DNA from: Tethya wilhelma
Taxonomy: Eukaryota; Porifera; Demospongiae; Tethyida; Tethyidae
Direction: 5' to 3'
Length of the DNA: 64,000 nt
NCBI GenBank assembly: GCA_964030475.1
Contig: CAXIPT010000006.1
Location: 1,379,139-1,443,138, forward strand
The stretch's first letter is position 1, and each line of letters begins with the position of its first letter. The position numbers and the translations under genes were made by a program. This document shows positions 24,001 through 35,270 of this stretch, piece after piece. The notes below the pieces were generated by a model. The model saw nothing but the letters and a program-made list of their open reading frames with translations. It was not told where the DNA came from and did not search any database.

Positions 24001-27000
24001 TGTTCTAGTTCAGCAACTCTCTGTTTCAATTTTCCAATCTGTTCATGACTTCTCTTGAGTTCTACATTATTCGTAACTGCCATCATTGACATGTGAGTGA
24101 CTAATTTCAATTGAAGATGCTCTTCCATCTCTTTACGAGGGAGCTTCTCCGTACATCCGGCATAGTGAAAGTCACATTCAATAACTGTCAAAGGACAATC
24201 CTCGGCTATATGTCTCTCCATACTCCTTCGCTGGAGGACAGCACCACACCTGTTTAAGCACTTTTCAGGACCATAGCCACACACAGGCCAGTGATTGTTT
24301 GAGACATGTTCAAAGGTCGATCTGTAGTCAGTACAATAGTTACATGTAAATGGACGCTTTGGACACATGCTGTTTTGATGATCACTGATGTGTTGTCGTT
24401 GACGTGATTCTGAACAGTGACTACATTTGACCATAGCAAAGACGCATCCTTTAAGCTGGTTAGCAGGTTGAGGGTTCAAATTTAGATGGCGGTCTAGTTC
24501 TCCCAGCTCTCCAATCCACTCACAACCTTCTTTTTGATGTGTACATCGAACCTTGTACTGGTATAACAATTGCTGGTGTCCTTTGTTGGGAAAGTCTACG
24601 AAGTTTGTCTTATTGCAGTATGGGCACGGCTTCTTAAGTGCTTTGATTTGTTCAATACAAGAATGACAGAAACTCTTTCCACAGCAAATGACTTGATAGG
24701 GTTCACGAAGTATGTGCAAACAGATAGGACACTCAGTTTGAATCGTTTGTTCAGGCTTCACTATGAAGTCACAATCAAAACCCCACACTGGCTCTACTTT
24801 AGCCACCGCCATGCCGGTCTGCACATATATAAATTTGCCAGATACAGTATACGAGTTCACTATTGCTATAGTTCCACTGGCTTTGTTTGTTGAGAATGGG
24901 AGGTAGTAAAATCATGTGATCTCTTGTGCAAATATTCATATATAATAGTATAATAATTATCATAATATTATATTGTGTCAGCATAAACATGATGAATGCA
25001 CTTTTACAAACTCTCTCAACTAATATTATTACACATGTTAACATATTCCCTGAACTACATTGTAAAGCAATAAAAAATAATAATACCGTAGATCTTCTAT
25101 TAGATGTGCTTTATGTAAATCCACCGAACCAAATAGGCAGGGAGATATGCTGAGCAGATGGACAATGCCATAGACTATAATAATTATTATAAAGAATAAA
25201 GTAGGCATCTTGCTACATGTTCAAGTTCGACCAAAGTACGCATTTTAGTTTGTCAATTTAGTGGTGTGTAATTCAGTGATTTGTGTTACATTCGGTTAGA
25301 TTATCAAATTTCTGATGTGCCTGTACAATCTTTATTACTCTAAGACCAAGAGAATCAGTAGATTCCTTCTCAGACTTCTCCCTAGATACTTAATTCTTTC
25401 TCCAAGGAATAGTTTTTGATATTTTCTGACTGTTATTGTAAATTTACTATGGTTTCTAACCACAACTGCAGTCCAAATGGGGGATTTTTTTGTGGTTGTA
25501 TGATATGCCAGTCATGCATGCATCGCCCACTTTTTTTGAAAAAAAAAGATGGATGCTAATGTTATGCTTAAGTTACTAGTCAGTGTTAGCCTTTTGGCTT
25601 ACTGTATTTGTACTCAAGACCCAGGCAATAGTAATGTAACACTTCTTCCAGTTAGTGCTGAAGTTGAAATTCTTGGCCAATTATATTCTGTGGACAAACT
25701 GCCAGCTAAAGACTCAGGAATTGTACAAGAAGAAAGGGATAACCTCTTGGGAGAAGTAAATCTTGAAGATTTAGTTGATGATCTCCAGAATGTAGGCAAT
25801 CTCCTTCAAATAGCACATGTAAGTGCTACAGCTAGTGGCCCAGAATTTACATCTATGAAGATCAAGATTATGAAACTAAGCCATGAAATTGTCACTCTCT
25901 GTGAGAAAACAACTAATACTATTCATCATTTTAGTCGTGTCTCAAAAGGAGCAATGTACACCACACGTGATGCCCACAATTCTCTTTTAGAAAATGATTA
26001 CTTAATGGCTGTTGAATTGCTTAATTCTCTTGCTAAGGATGCCAAAAGAATGGAAATTGAGGCCAAAGATCTTGAATTGCTGTTCAATGAGATGAAAGAA
26101 ACTCTTTTTAACATGACAATTGAGACCGAAATAGCCAAAGGAAGAGAAGCTGCTGTTCTTGATGATATTGAAGAAGAGTTTTCAGAAGAGAAAGAGTATG
26201 AAAAGTATGTCAAGCACCTTTCTGATGTTGCTGAGCAAGAGTATTTGTATTACAATTATAAAGCAGCTGAAGCATTTCAAGAACTTAGTAACACCACTTA
26301 TTGGGAAATGTTTTTAGAGTATAGCTCAAAATTTGTGGGCTCAAGCTACTTCAATTACACTGAACAAAGGAAAGAAAAGGTCAAGCATTACAATGAAATC
26401 AAGCTACAAAAGCTGAAGTATGTGCAAGATTATCAGCAAGAACGTTATAATGTAACTAAAAACCTGGCTGATTTCATTAAAAAGCTTGAAAATAGTAGCA
26501 GCATTTCCGTAATGCTTGTGGAAACCCTTCATCAATCAGTAGGTGCATTCCGGAGGCTATCAGTAGTAATGAGAAAAACTGCTACATTTTGGAAACGTGT
26601 AAATCAACATGCTCAAGAAATTGCATCAGATAGGCAAGTAAACATGATTGAAATGCAAAGTAGGGATCCCCGGCTTCAGGTTCCCATATTCCAACTCAAA
26701 TTTTTCAAAGAGACAGCTATGAGACGTATGGCTCAGTGGGTAGCCTTCTATTATGTCTGTGATGGTTACATGGCTCGCATTAAACAAATAAAGGAAGAAC
26801 TTTACAATTATCTTACAGAAAATCCATCGTACAAAGCAGCAAAGAGGAGAGTCAATAAGCTTGCTGATGACTTTGAAGATGATATTGTTCGTAGGCAAGA
26901 AGAATTAGAAGCCAAAAAAAAGAAAGCAAGAGAAATGATGTACTCCCTCAAACAGGAAATAGATAAAGAAAAAATCACTGGTAGAGTTACTCTACATGAA

Positions 27001-30000
27001 AAAAAGGATTCTGACAAACATAGTCATTCCGAACTCTAAACAAAGATATAATACTTATTTCTAGGTACTAGTCTAAGAATTAATTAATGTTTTATTAAAA
27101 TGACTCTGATAATAGGAATCTTTTTGGTAAACCTTTATTATAGTAGTGTTTACAATTTTGTCTACAAATTAACACTTGAAAAACAAAAGAACAGCAAGTA
27201 AACATATTAGTTGTTGATGCATGATCTATTAATAAATGTATGTGTACCCAAGTAACTTTAGTTCAGAATTTTGGACTGAAAGTGAGTTCAGTTGTCTATA
27301 TATACCATTCTTGTAATCCATATATATAAGCTGATCAATTACGATTATGATATAATTAGTAATATTGAAATTGTACTTAAACATGCAGGCAAGAAGATTT
27401 GCTGAGCAGCTGGACAATGCTGTGTGGACCAATCAGTTTGATAACACCACCAACAGACAAGCACACATCGAGACAACTGGCCCAGAAATATGGAGACAAA
27501 CCGGTAATAGAACTTATCTATATAGTCTAGTGGAACAAATAGACCTTCCTCTTTGTCATGCTACAAATGCCTGTGCTAGGTATGTGCATAGTGTCTAGGC
27601 TCTCTAGCTAGCGAGACTAGAACTACATATCCAGCTCTACAGTATATATATCATGAGAAATATAATTTGATGTTCCGGCAATCCCAGATAAGTTTTTTTT
27701 TCTTCTTTTTTGGAGAGGTTTTTGGTTGTTGGGTCGATTGCACATGTAAACTCGTATCCAAACTTAAAAAAAATATTGAAAAAAGTTGCCAGGATAATGT
27801 ATCGAACCCTCTAATAATATTAACTGTACAATCCACGTATTATGTATTATACTAATCCATATATTATTCACAATCATACTATTTTATGAATATGCTAATT
27901 AGGATACAGTTTACATATGCCAGCAACTGGTTGTTGCATTGAATTACATGTAATAATTAGTTAATTATCACACATTAATTATTGTGTTTTCATTTTCAGA
28001 CGGTAAAGTTGATGCAGTCACATTTGGGACTGGTACTGGTGGTACACTATCAGGTGGGTGCACTGTGATTTCATGCTTGGTTAGCTAGTATTATACCTTT
28101 TCATGCATATATACAGAATGCGTGAGTACAAGGAACATAGCTAAAATGTATGGTGTTATCTCCATGGTTGTAGGTGTTGGAATGTTTCTAAAATCAAAGA
28201 ACCCCAATATCAAGGTGGTTGCTGCTGATCCACAGGTAATGACAGAGAACATGCACACTATTCTCAACAGTAACTTAATTTATGTTACAGTGAGGTATTG
28301 CAAATGTGCATAAATTGCTAAAGTCTATATTCACGTTCATTTGAGCATTCAAAATTTTTTCATAACTTGGTCGTATATCTATGAATTGCACTATACCATT
28401 CGATTGCAAATTTCATGTAGATTTGTTTGGTGCTTATTAAAAAGCGCTACACCTAATTACCATTCAAAAGTTATGTGTATGCCCCACGCATACAAAAGTA
28501 CAGAGATTCCATTATCCACAATTGCGAAAAAGCAGTATATTTAAGCAAAACCACATTACTTCAGGGGGCTCAAGTGAACGCGAATAGACTTTAGGTTCTT
28601 GATAGTTATTTTGTTTTATTCGCGTCACACATTAGCCTAGGAATGAGTCTACTACAAGTATATAGCTAAAAATAGTTCATGCATGTGCTCTAATAAGAAC
28701 AGCTGTTTTACCAAATTGAAAGTCAGTGTATAAAGTTATAGATAATACGATTATGACATAGTTTATAATTTCCATATGTCATACCTCATGCACTGTTTAA
28801 TGTCAATGTTATGCAAGCTATGATATGGTTATGATAACAGCAATTACACATGAGAACAGGTTGTGGCTGATGTGTGCAGAAAAAAGCTTTTGATAATGAT
28901 TGATTTGTGATGCAAATGTACATTTGGGGAGTTCTTTTTACTAAGTTTTTAGCTAGTGGTATAATTATGGTTTGATCAACTCCTTATTGAATAACATAAC
29001 AGCTGATGTAGTAGTATTAAGTATAGTGTTCACTTTTTTTATTTGATATGAACTGTTTCAAAACTGTCAGATCCGTTGAAATCACTATCTGTCGTATATC
29101 CTCCTACCACCAACACCTCACTATCACCAAGTACCCCCTCAACAAGACAGCGAGCTCGAGGGGTGGCCAAAGTACCTACTACTTCCCACGAATCATCCGT
29201 AGGCTTGTACGCATACACCTCACTGCTATAGGTACCTTTACAGTCACCACCTATAGCTATCAACTGTCCGTCGACTATGGTACTTGTGGAACGAGTTGTA
29301 GGTACGTTAGCGATCGGTTGCCAGAGACCGTGACGATGTCGTTTTGACAATCCTCGTTTCAGTTGTGTCACCAAATTCGGTGATTGTGCACTTTCGATCA
29401 TTTTTTTCAACGAACATCTGAGAGTGCTAGTCGACCACTCTTTCTCTTCATCCATACCACCAACAACAAAGACGTTGTCACCACTCACAGCAATGCATGT
29501 GTTTGTGACGTGATAAGGCAAGCTGCAGTGTGCAAGCCACCACGTTTTAGTCTCGATGTTCATCACTTCCACTTTGCTCACTGGTTCTTTATCGCCTGTT
29601 GATCCACCTGCGACAATGAGATGAGTCATGGTGCTTGCTGCAGCTGGGGTGTACCTTCTTGTCGGCATAGAAGGATAAATCTTGACCCAGCTCTTGATGT
29701 TTTGATACGTTTGGCCATCATTTGTAGATGTAAAGCTCAGAAGCTTGTTTGTGTCTTTTTCTGCCGAGTTGTAGCCACCCACTGCTGTTAGTAAGCTGTC
29801 TACTACGACTAGAGCACAGTCTTTGTTTGGACAGGAAGGAACCTGGGACCAAATTTCTGAGCTCTTGTTGTAAGCAATAATGGTATCTGTGTTGCCGTCA
29901 CGAAAGTATGCTATACCAGCTCTGTTGTCCATTGTGCTTGAGCCATAGTAGAGCTTTGAAGGAGCTGTTTGGTTGTCGTGATGGTTTAATGTAGGAGCTT

Positions 30001-32385
30001 TTTGCTTGTCGTTATTGCTGACTAATGTGTCTTCAGTGCTTGGTGTCTTTTGTTTATGGTTAGTTGTGTCTTCATTGGATGCTGTCTTTTGTTCTGATTG
30101 TATTATTTGTTCGTGGTCCTTTTTGCTAGAGCCATGGTTAAGCTGTGAAGGAGCTGTTTGGTTGTCGTGATGGTTGACTTTCTCAGCATTTTCTGAATCA
30201 TTGCTTGCTGTCGTTAGAATCGGTTGTGTTTTCTGAGGATTGAGTTGTCGGAGTTGGTATTCAAGATATTTTATTTGATCCTTCTGCCACTCTCTCAACT
30301 CTTTCATTTCCTGGTCGCGTTTTCTCAATTCAGTCTCCATTTTTCTTTTAAATTCATCATTTTCCCTTTTCAGTTCTTCTCTTTCCTCCTTTAATTTCTC
30401 AATTTCTTTCAAATGTTGCTCTTCCTTTAGTTCCTTGTTTTCCTTTTGTAGTTGCTGAATTTCCTCTTTCTGTTTCAAAACTAGCCGTTCTCTCTCTTTA
30501 TTCATCTCTATCAAGCTTTCCTCCAGAACATGTAAGATCTGCTTCAAAGTTTTTTCATCCTCTTTGTTTGGATCAGTTTTGAACTGCACGTGGTATCTAT
30601 GAGTGCGTTCATAGCCAGGATTGTAATCGTCTTCTAAATTTAACGCCAAGTCTTTTTGGTCATCAATACTGCCATATACCCATGATGGTTTGTCACTATT
30701 TTCATGTTCCTGTGTTTCTTGTGTTTCCTGAGTAGTAATGATGATTCCAATGTTGGTCTCATTCACATCAAGAGGCTGATTCAGAAGAGTGCTAATTTCT
30801 TTACTGTTATTAGTTATTTCTGGGTCTGTCATAGTCAGCGGCTGTGTACTTCTATATAGTTTAACTTGCTTTCACTCAGTATAATTATCAGCCTGAAGTT
30901 GATTTGGGTAGTCATAAGTTGGTTGAATTATAGGTACATATCTTTAGGCTTGAATCCTTCAGTCAACTGTATATCTATTTATTGCCTACTGCATGTACCT
31001 CCTTTTGTTGTATCAACTATAAATACTGACTTCCTGTTGTAGGTATATATAGAGCTGAGACAGCTCTTGTACTAATACATATGCACCATATTTGGATCAA
31101 AACATAATGATAGCTATATATAGTTTTAGGTGCTGTGTAGGTGCTCATAATACATGGTTTTGTGGGTTCTGTAGCTATAGTAGTACATAAATGGTGGTAT
31201 TACGAACACTTCCTAACACAATTTTGAGGTAGTATTCATAGCACCATAATAATGATATAATGCAGGCATGCATATACATTGGGGACTATCCTTGGGACTG
31301 TACCTTACCTCATATAGCTTATAATCGTCTCATGTATTATGGTTATGTGTGGAATGCATGTCCATGCATTCGCAGCTGTTGCATGGATTATTCATGATGT
31401 CATGCATAGATTACATGCATTATATGGCCTCATACCCAGCCTCTCCCCTGTGACCTTAGACCTAATAGTAAGGAATTAAGAAAGAGAGAGCCCAGGATTC
31501 CATGTCACACACTTCTTGACCCTACAGGTAGAGCATAATTACCGTATAGCGGGAAATTTTCGTAGGGGAAAATTTTTGCGAATTTCGCAGTTTGGCAGCT
31601 TTCCGCAAAAATTTTCCCACAAAATTTTGTAAAGTATGTGGTCGTCACGTAATGTTGAGACGCAATCCACTAAAATTTCCCCGCAAATTTCTATTCAAGA
31701 TGAAAACGCGAAAATTTCCTCCGCGAAAATTTCCCGCTATATGGTAATTGAGCATGCATGGGCACATCTCGTCCAAGCAATAACCCTATACCAAAATTTG
31801 AAGTAGTTTGATTCTTTGCCGCTAAACTTGAGAGAAAAAAAAAACTAGATTAGCGCATGGATTGTGGTTGATTTCACCCACACTCATTTATTTTTGGTTA
31901 ACTTGCATGGGGTGAGATCCCAGGTTGTCTCCTTCCTTTCCGTGAATGAACGGTCAAAGGAGAAAGCCTGCGGGTATGAAGCTATGTATAATTATATATA
32001 TATATACAGTACTTTTGAACATGAACAAGATGGAGTACTCATCTTCATATTACTCATCCTATATCTATACAGGGCAGTTGTGTCTACAATTACTTTACTC
32101 ATGGGAAGATTGAGAAGAGTGAAGGATCCTCCATCACAGAAGGTTAGATCATGCAAGAGACTGTAGCGGACATGTTAGATCGTGCTATATAAAATTTTAT
32201 GAACAAACCGTTGCTTAACATGATAATATAATGCATGTATATGGTCTGCAATCACTATAACTCAAGCTAGTGCGCTGCATGTATCTCTCATTATAGGTAT
32301 TGGTCAGGGAAGAATCACTGGCAATGTCAATGGAGCACCAGTGGATTATGCCTTGTTGATCAAAGATACCGAAGCAGTAGCAATG
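21039..32385 (+). CDS. Cysteine synthase-like PLP enzyme (visible 282 codons, 3' end not found)
   Basis: Ten exons join with consistent phase: 21039-21107, 21269-21303, 21698-21834, 22624-22748, 23242-23331, 27389-27503, 28000-28053, 28174-28235, 32073-32142 and 32297-32385. Residues 1-23 are Arg-rich without acids, like a mitochondrial presequence. GNTPLIRLN begins at about 34. [10 protein letters not shown] holds the likely PLP lysine K66. [15 protein letters not shown] is the substrate loop and GTGTGGT the phosphate cup, followed by [19 protein letters not shown] and [10 protein letters not shown] resemble the eukaryotic cysteine synthase 2 (yeast YGR012W) branch rather than cystathionine beta-synthase. 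It would make cysteine from O-acetylserine or a related substrate. About 100 C-terminal residues (SSxxN region) are absent; the last seen exon ends at a GTGAGC donor. Introns 5 and 8, about 4 kb each, contain other genes. Confidence 0.88.
23478..24812 (-). CDS. TRAF-type E3-like protein: RING, TRAF fingers, coiled coil, MATH (444 aa), single exon, nested
   Basis: The ATG at 24812 ([13 protein letters not shown]) is chosen; 16 more in-frame codons upstream start only at GTG. RING at residues 28-66: [18 protein letters not shown], again without the usual His after CG. Zinc fingers run about 84-235 ([44 protein letters not shown]). A coiled coil lies at about 250-285. The MATH domain at about 305-440 includes [27 protein letters not shown] and LQNWPF. 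There are no introns, unlike the TRAF at 13839, and it lies antisense inside intron 5 of the cysteine synthase gene. A retroposed origin is plausible. Likely a cytoplasmic signalling adaptor or ubiquitin ligase. Confidence 0.88.
   Translation of the reverse strand: MAVAKVEPVWGFDCDFIVKPEQTIQTECPICLHILREPYQVICCGKSFCHSCIEQIKALKKPCPYCNKTNFVDFPNKGHQQLLYQYKVRCTHQKEGCEWIGELGELDRHLNLNPQPANQLKGCVFAMVKCSHCSESRQRQHISDHQNSMCPKRPFTCNYCTDYRSTFEHVSNNHWPVCGYGPEKCLNRCGAVLQRRSMERHIAEDCPLTVIECDFHYAGCTEKLPRKEMEEHLQLKLVTHMSMMAVTNNVELKRSHEQIGKLKQRVAELEQERKKDQARIEILQTGMEIVHCQVRNGLNIPPVDFIMSNFEEHKKNDSIWYSQPFYTHDRGYKFCLKCYANGEYADTHISVYFIMLRGNFDNELQNWPFSGEVTIQLLCQDGSTEHLTQVITLQDRNYYSRNWTNTGLVGQGKQNFISHEECYKGYVHNDCLWFRISKVKLTCI
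25549..27039 (+). CDS. Secreted or ER helical orphan protein (496 aa), single exon, nested
   Basis: ATG at 25549. Residues 1-22 are a clear signal peptide ([17 protein letters not shown]). The rest is almost entirely charged and helical, with few cysteines (C117 and C403 region) and several NxT/S sites (NVT, NTT, NMT, NYT). The last 80 residues are a basic/acidic coiled coil ([17 protein letters not shown]). The protein ends KHSHSEL; the terminal HSEL resembles a KDEL-type ER retention signal, so the ER lumen is as likely as secretion. I recognise no family. It lies on the same strand as, and inside intron 5 of, the cysteine synthase gene, without introns. Sponge- or lineage-restricted is a guess. 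Confidence 0.72.
   Translation: MDANVMLKLLVSVSLLAYCICTQDPGNSNVTLLPVSAEVEILGQLYSVDKLPAKDSGIVQEERDNLLGEVNLEDLVDDLQNVGNLLQIAHVSATASGPEFTSMKIKIMKLSHEIVTLCEKTTNTIHHFSRVSKGAMYTTRDAHNSLLENDYLMAVELLNSLAKDAKRMEIEAKDLELLFNEMKETLFNMTIETEIAKGREAAVLDDIEEEFSEEKEYEKYVKHLSDVAEQEYLYYNYKAAEAFQELSNTTYWEMFLEYSSKFVGSSYFNYTEQRKEKVKHYNEIKLQKLKYVQDYQQERYNVTKNLADFIKKLENSSSISVMLVETLHQSVGAFRRLSVVMRKTATFWKRVNQHAQEIASDRQVNMIEMQSRDPRLQVPIFQLKFFKETAMRRMAQWVAFYYVCDGYMARIKQIKEELYNYLTENPSYKAAKRRVNKLADDFEDDIVRRQEELEAKKKKAREMMYSLKQEIDKEKITGRVTLHEKKDSDKHSHSEL
29039..30832 (-). CDS. Coiled-coil plus kelch-propeller protein (597 aa), single exon, nested
   Basis: ATG at 30832. Residues 1-90 are acidic and disordered-looking. Residues 93-200 form a long Glu/Lys coiled coil ([19 protein letters not shown]). 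Residues 205-295 are Gln/Asn/Thr-rich with a duplicated [10 protein letters not shown] block at about 218 and 282. Residues about 300-597 contain kelch-type strands: [46 protein letters not shown] and [11 protein letters not shown], most with the GG pair. No BTB or BACK domain is present, so it is not a standard Cul3 adaptor. The stop codon overlaps an AATAAA. The gene is antisense inside intron 8 of the cysteine synthase gene. Function unknown; kelch propellers usually bind protein partners. Confidence 0.85.
   Translation of the reverse strand: MTDPEITNNSKEISTLLNQPLDVNETNIGIIITTQETQETQEHENSDKPSWVYGSIDDQKDLALNLEDDYNPGYERTHRYHVQFKTDPNKEDEKTLKQILHVLEESLIEMNKERERLVLKQKEEIQQLQKENKELKEEQHLKEIEKLKEEREELKRENDEFKRKMETELRKRDQEMKELREWQKDQIKYLEYQLRQLNPQKTQPILTTASNDSENAEKVNHHDNQTAPSQLNHGSSKKDHEQIIQSEQKTASNEDTTNHKQKTPSTEDTLVSNNDKQKAPTLNHHDNQTAPSKLYYGSSTMDNRAGIAYFRDGNTDTIIAYNKSSEIWSQVPSCPNKDCALVVVDSLLTAVGGYNSAEKDTNKLLSFTSTNDGQTYQNIKSWVKIYPSMPTRRYTPAAASTMTHLIVAGGSTGDKEPVSKVEVMNIETKTWWLAHCSLPYHVTNTCIAVSGDNVFVVGGMDEEKEWSTSTLRCSLKKMIESAQSPNLVTQLKRGLSKRHRHGLWQPIANVPTTRSTSTIVDGQLIAIGGDCKGTYSSEVYAYKPTDDSWEVVGTLATPRARCLVEGVLGDSEVLVVGGYTTDSDFNGSDSFETVHIK
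31538..31748 (+). mobile_element. MITE with ATTACCGTATAGCGGGAAA termini, copy 1
   Basis: ATTACCGTATAGCGGGAAAT at the left and ATTTCCCGCTATATGGTAAT at the right form inverted repeats; the interior is rich in AAAATTTTCGCG-type palindromes. Lies in intron 8 of the cysteine synthase gene. Related copies: 41104-41317, 47822-48001 and 54744-54900. Confidence 0.85.
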
Positions 32386-32800
32386 GTGAGCCAAGCCTGT
32401 TAGGGATGTACATACATTGCTATGCATGTCTTCAACTGCACATTTATGATTGAGTGATCATTCATGAATGTGTAATGAGAATCATTTTTCAAACTCCCAT
32501 TGCAATATGGGAATTTGGATAAACATCACTGACAGTACATGGTTCTAATTGATGTACTTTCACTATGCTGAATAAACTTAATTATAACTAAGAATCATTG
32601 AAAATTCTATCTTATTCTGTTTCTAAGTAGACTTGAATGACATTGTGTATATTTATAGTAACTGTATAGTTTCTGAAATGATTTGATACTAGTCAGCTAA
32701 TGTATGTACATCTAGTATAAAAGCATGGAATGTCCTGACATCATATATAAAATAGCTATAATTATAGGTATGCAGCATGTACTATATAGATGATTATGTC
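32386..32800. other. Gap between the last seen cysteine synthase exon and the FReD cluster
   Basis: I searched by eye for the expected next exon of the PLP enzyme (a GSSSGLN-like motif) and saw none. AT-rich, no other feature. Confidence 0.4.
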
Positions 32801-33749
32801 TTAAGGAATCAGACAATCCTTTTGACGAATCTTCATCTCAACATTGGGAAAGTAGCTAGAAGTACCAGTCGGACGATGGTACAGATTTCCACCATCGCTA
32901 TGAGCTCTTGTATGAGCTGAATCATGGCATGCATTGAACCACCAGCCAACACCTTTATTACCATTTGCACAGTTGTGTTCACTTTGATCATTATCTCTAT
33001 CAAATGTAGTAAACTGTTGACCATTGTGATACGCCATGTAATCATATTCTGCTCCGTGTCCATCTGCTTCTCCAATGTGCAGTACATAGTTAGTTTCTGG
33101 TCCATCCACTTTGAATGTTTGATAGGTCCAGATTAATTTTTCTTTATGTTTTGTCATTTCAATCATCAACTCCACATCATCTCTTTGTGTGAGGCAATGA
33201 ATGTTCTTAAGTCCATACCAAAACTCTGTATTCAAATCACCAAATCCATTTTCATATTCAACCCATGTACGAGTGAAGTTTACATGGGGTGAAACATTTG
33301 GATTTCTTTTAAGTATCACCATCCAGCCCCCATTGTCAGTGTCCATGTCACACAGAGCTTGGAGGACTGTTATGGATTGATCATGGCTTAGAAATGGCTG
33401 GTGACCAGTTGAGCAAATGTTGCTGATGTTGTACACACCACTCTTTGGGGCTCCATTGAAGAAATGAGCACCTTTGGCAATCTGCATGAGTAATACAGCA
33501 CTAATTGTAAATCATAATAATTAACATGATATGCTAGCTATAATAATATTCAGTATATCGCTCGCATTGTTTATATACCTGGCAACAATCTTTAAAGGAA
33601 GCTTCCTCACAAGTTTCTTTCAATGTTAGTAAAAAATCCAAAGTGCTTTGGTAGTGTTCTGCACAAGTAGTTGGTTTGCATTGCACTACACTGACAACAA
33701 AACATGATAGTGACAGAGCAGCTACGAAGACGATAGAATTTGACATCAT
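32801..33749 (-). CDS. Secreted fibrinogen-domain (FReD) protein A, intact, about 282 aa
   Basis: Two exons, 33749-33579 and 33481-32801, with a 97 bp phase-0 intron. Exon 1 is a signal peptide (VFVAALSLSCFVVS) plus a short module CAEHYQSTLDFLLTLKETC ending in KDCCQ. Exon 2 is the FReD: NICSTGHQPFLSH, CDMDTDNGGWMVILKRN, RTWVEYENGFGDLNTEFWYG, LHIGEADG, the calcium-loop-like FDRDNDQ, GWWFNACHDS and a C-terminal VEMKIRQKDC. FReD proteins such as ficolins and tachylectins bind acetylated sugars and act in innate recognition; here the ligand is unknown. First of at least eight related copies on this strand. Confidence 0.88.
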
Positions 33750-35270
33750 CTTCTATTATAGTTTTGTCTGATCTCAAAAATTTTCCTTTCTCTTAGCTTA
33801 AAATTGGACATGCATGCAATAAGTTTTATAGAGAGTTATACTGCATGTACCAAAAGAGAGTAATATCATTATTATTTGCTTGCATGCTTGGGAAGGTACA
33901 TGCCTGGAATGCTAAGTTTAATTGTCTTCAAATAAAGTTTAATTGTCTTGCTTGTATAATTATAGTTTGTTTAAGATTTTCTTGTAAGTTGCTTGGAAAG
34001 TACATGCCTGGAATGCTAACTTTAATTGCTTGTCTTCAGATAAACTAATTTAGAAATGCCTTTATTAAATAATTGCTTGTTTTAATGTGACAATCATGCA
34101 GTGTATACATGTATGTTACTGATTTCAAAAGTAACATTGGTTGCAATTCAATCAAGTCCCTCAAGTATGCTGTCCGATACTATATTATGATAATTCAGAC
34201 ATTTCCCCCGAAATTAAATGAATTGTGTACGACACTTATTGTGTAAAAGTATATATGAGAAAGAGATGGCATGCATATGCTATGAAATGATGACAGAGTT
34301 CACTCATGGAATGCATGTCGAGTTTAATCATCAATGCATGTGTTCTCATTGTCAAGAATATAATATTATACTATAGCATCAGTACTAAATAAATGTGGTC
34401 TTAGCATGGGATAGTTTGTACACACCTACAAGAACTTTTTAGAGGTTATCTCAACAATTATTACTAGACTAAATGCAAATAATCCTCAGATGTTATAGTA
34501 AGCCTGTTTTGTACACCTATACTTCTAGTCTTCTTGTCAATTTAAAAGTTTATTATTGAAAAAATATTCTTAGCGTCTGACTCATAATGTACCGAATAAT
34601 ATTATCATATACACCTCATTGAATTGATTTCACTTGATGGAATTACATGATCCCATACATTCATGGAATAAGTTTAATATTATATAATGCAGTCTTTATG
34701 TCATGCACCATGCGTACTATATATTCAATCATCAACACTATAATACACTATCATTTTATAGGAGGAAATTGAATGTTGACTTTAAATTCATTCAACCACT
34801 AGCATGTATTTTGATCACCAAAACCATTTATTTTTTGTTTCCACGAAACAAATCAAAGAATTAACCATGATTAGTATGCATTCATGTACACCATGTTAGC
34901 TGTTGTAATGGGATAGTTTGGACACACCTGAGAAAACTTTGTTGAGGTTGTCTAATCTGCGCTTTATAACTAACTCCACATGCATTCAGGCTATAGCAGT
35001 GAAAGTTTGTTGTATGCACGCACCTGGACAGTTGCAAAGCCTCTTCTGCATATACTCATTATAATACAAGCATGATTAACGAATTACTTAATAAATTTTT
35101 AAGGACAGAGCAATTTCAATCCTAATCAAACTTATACACTCAGTTTTAGAATCATAACATAATGAATGTTTTCTGTAGCCATCTATTATATCTGTTGTAG
35201 TCATGTATAGTTATGTATAGTTATGATTATACTATAGTATATATACACTATAATAATGCTTATAATTACA
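33750..35270. other. Gene-free spacer with internally repeated segments
   Basis: A segment containing TACATGCCTGGAATGCTAA occurs twice at about 33895-34030 and again, diverged, near 37070 and 37180. Another segment (TAGTTTGTACACACCT, then GAGGTTATCTCAACAA) at about 34410-34460 is repeated near 34910 and at 50060-50105. These mark duplicated flanks of the cluster. No gene seen. Confidence 0.55.

Noticed and set aside
29048..29602. Plus-strand frames antisense to the kelch gene
   Set aside because: Shadow frames of an unambiguous kelch coding sequence.
21039..32385. Cystathionine beta-synthase as identity for the PLP enzyme
   Set aside because: No heme-binding N-terminus and a short targeting-like start; the core motifs fit the cysteine synthase 2 branch better, although the C-terminus (where CBS domains would lie) is not visible.
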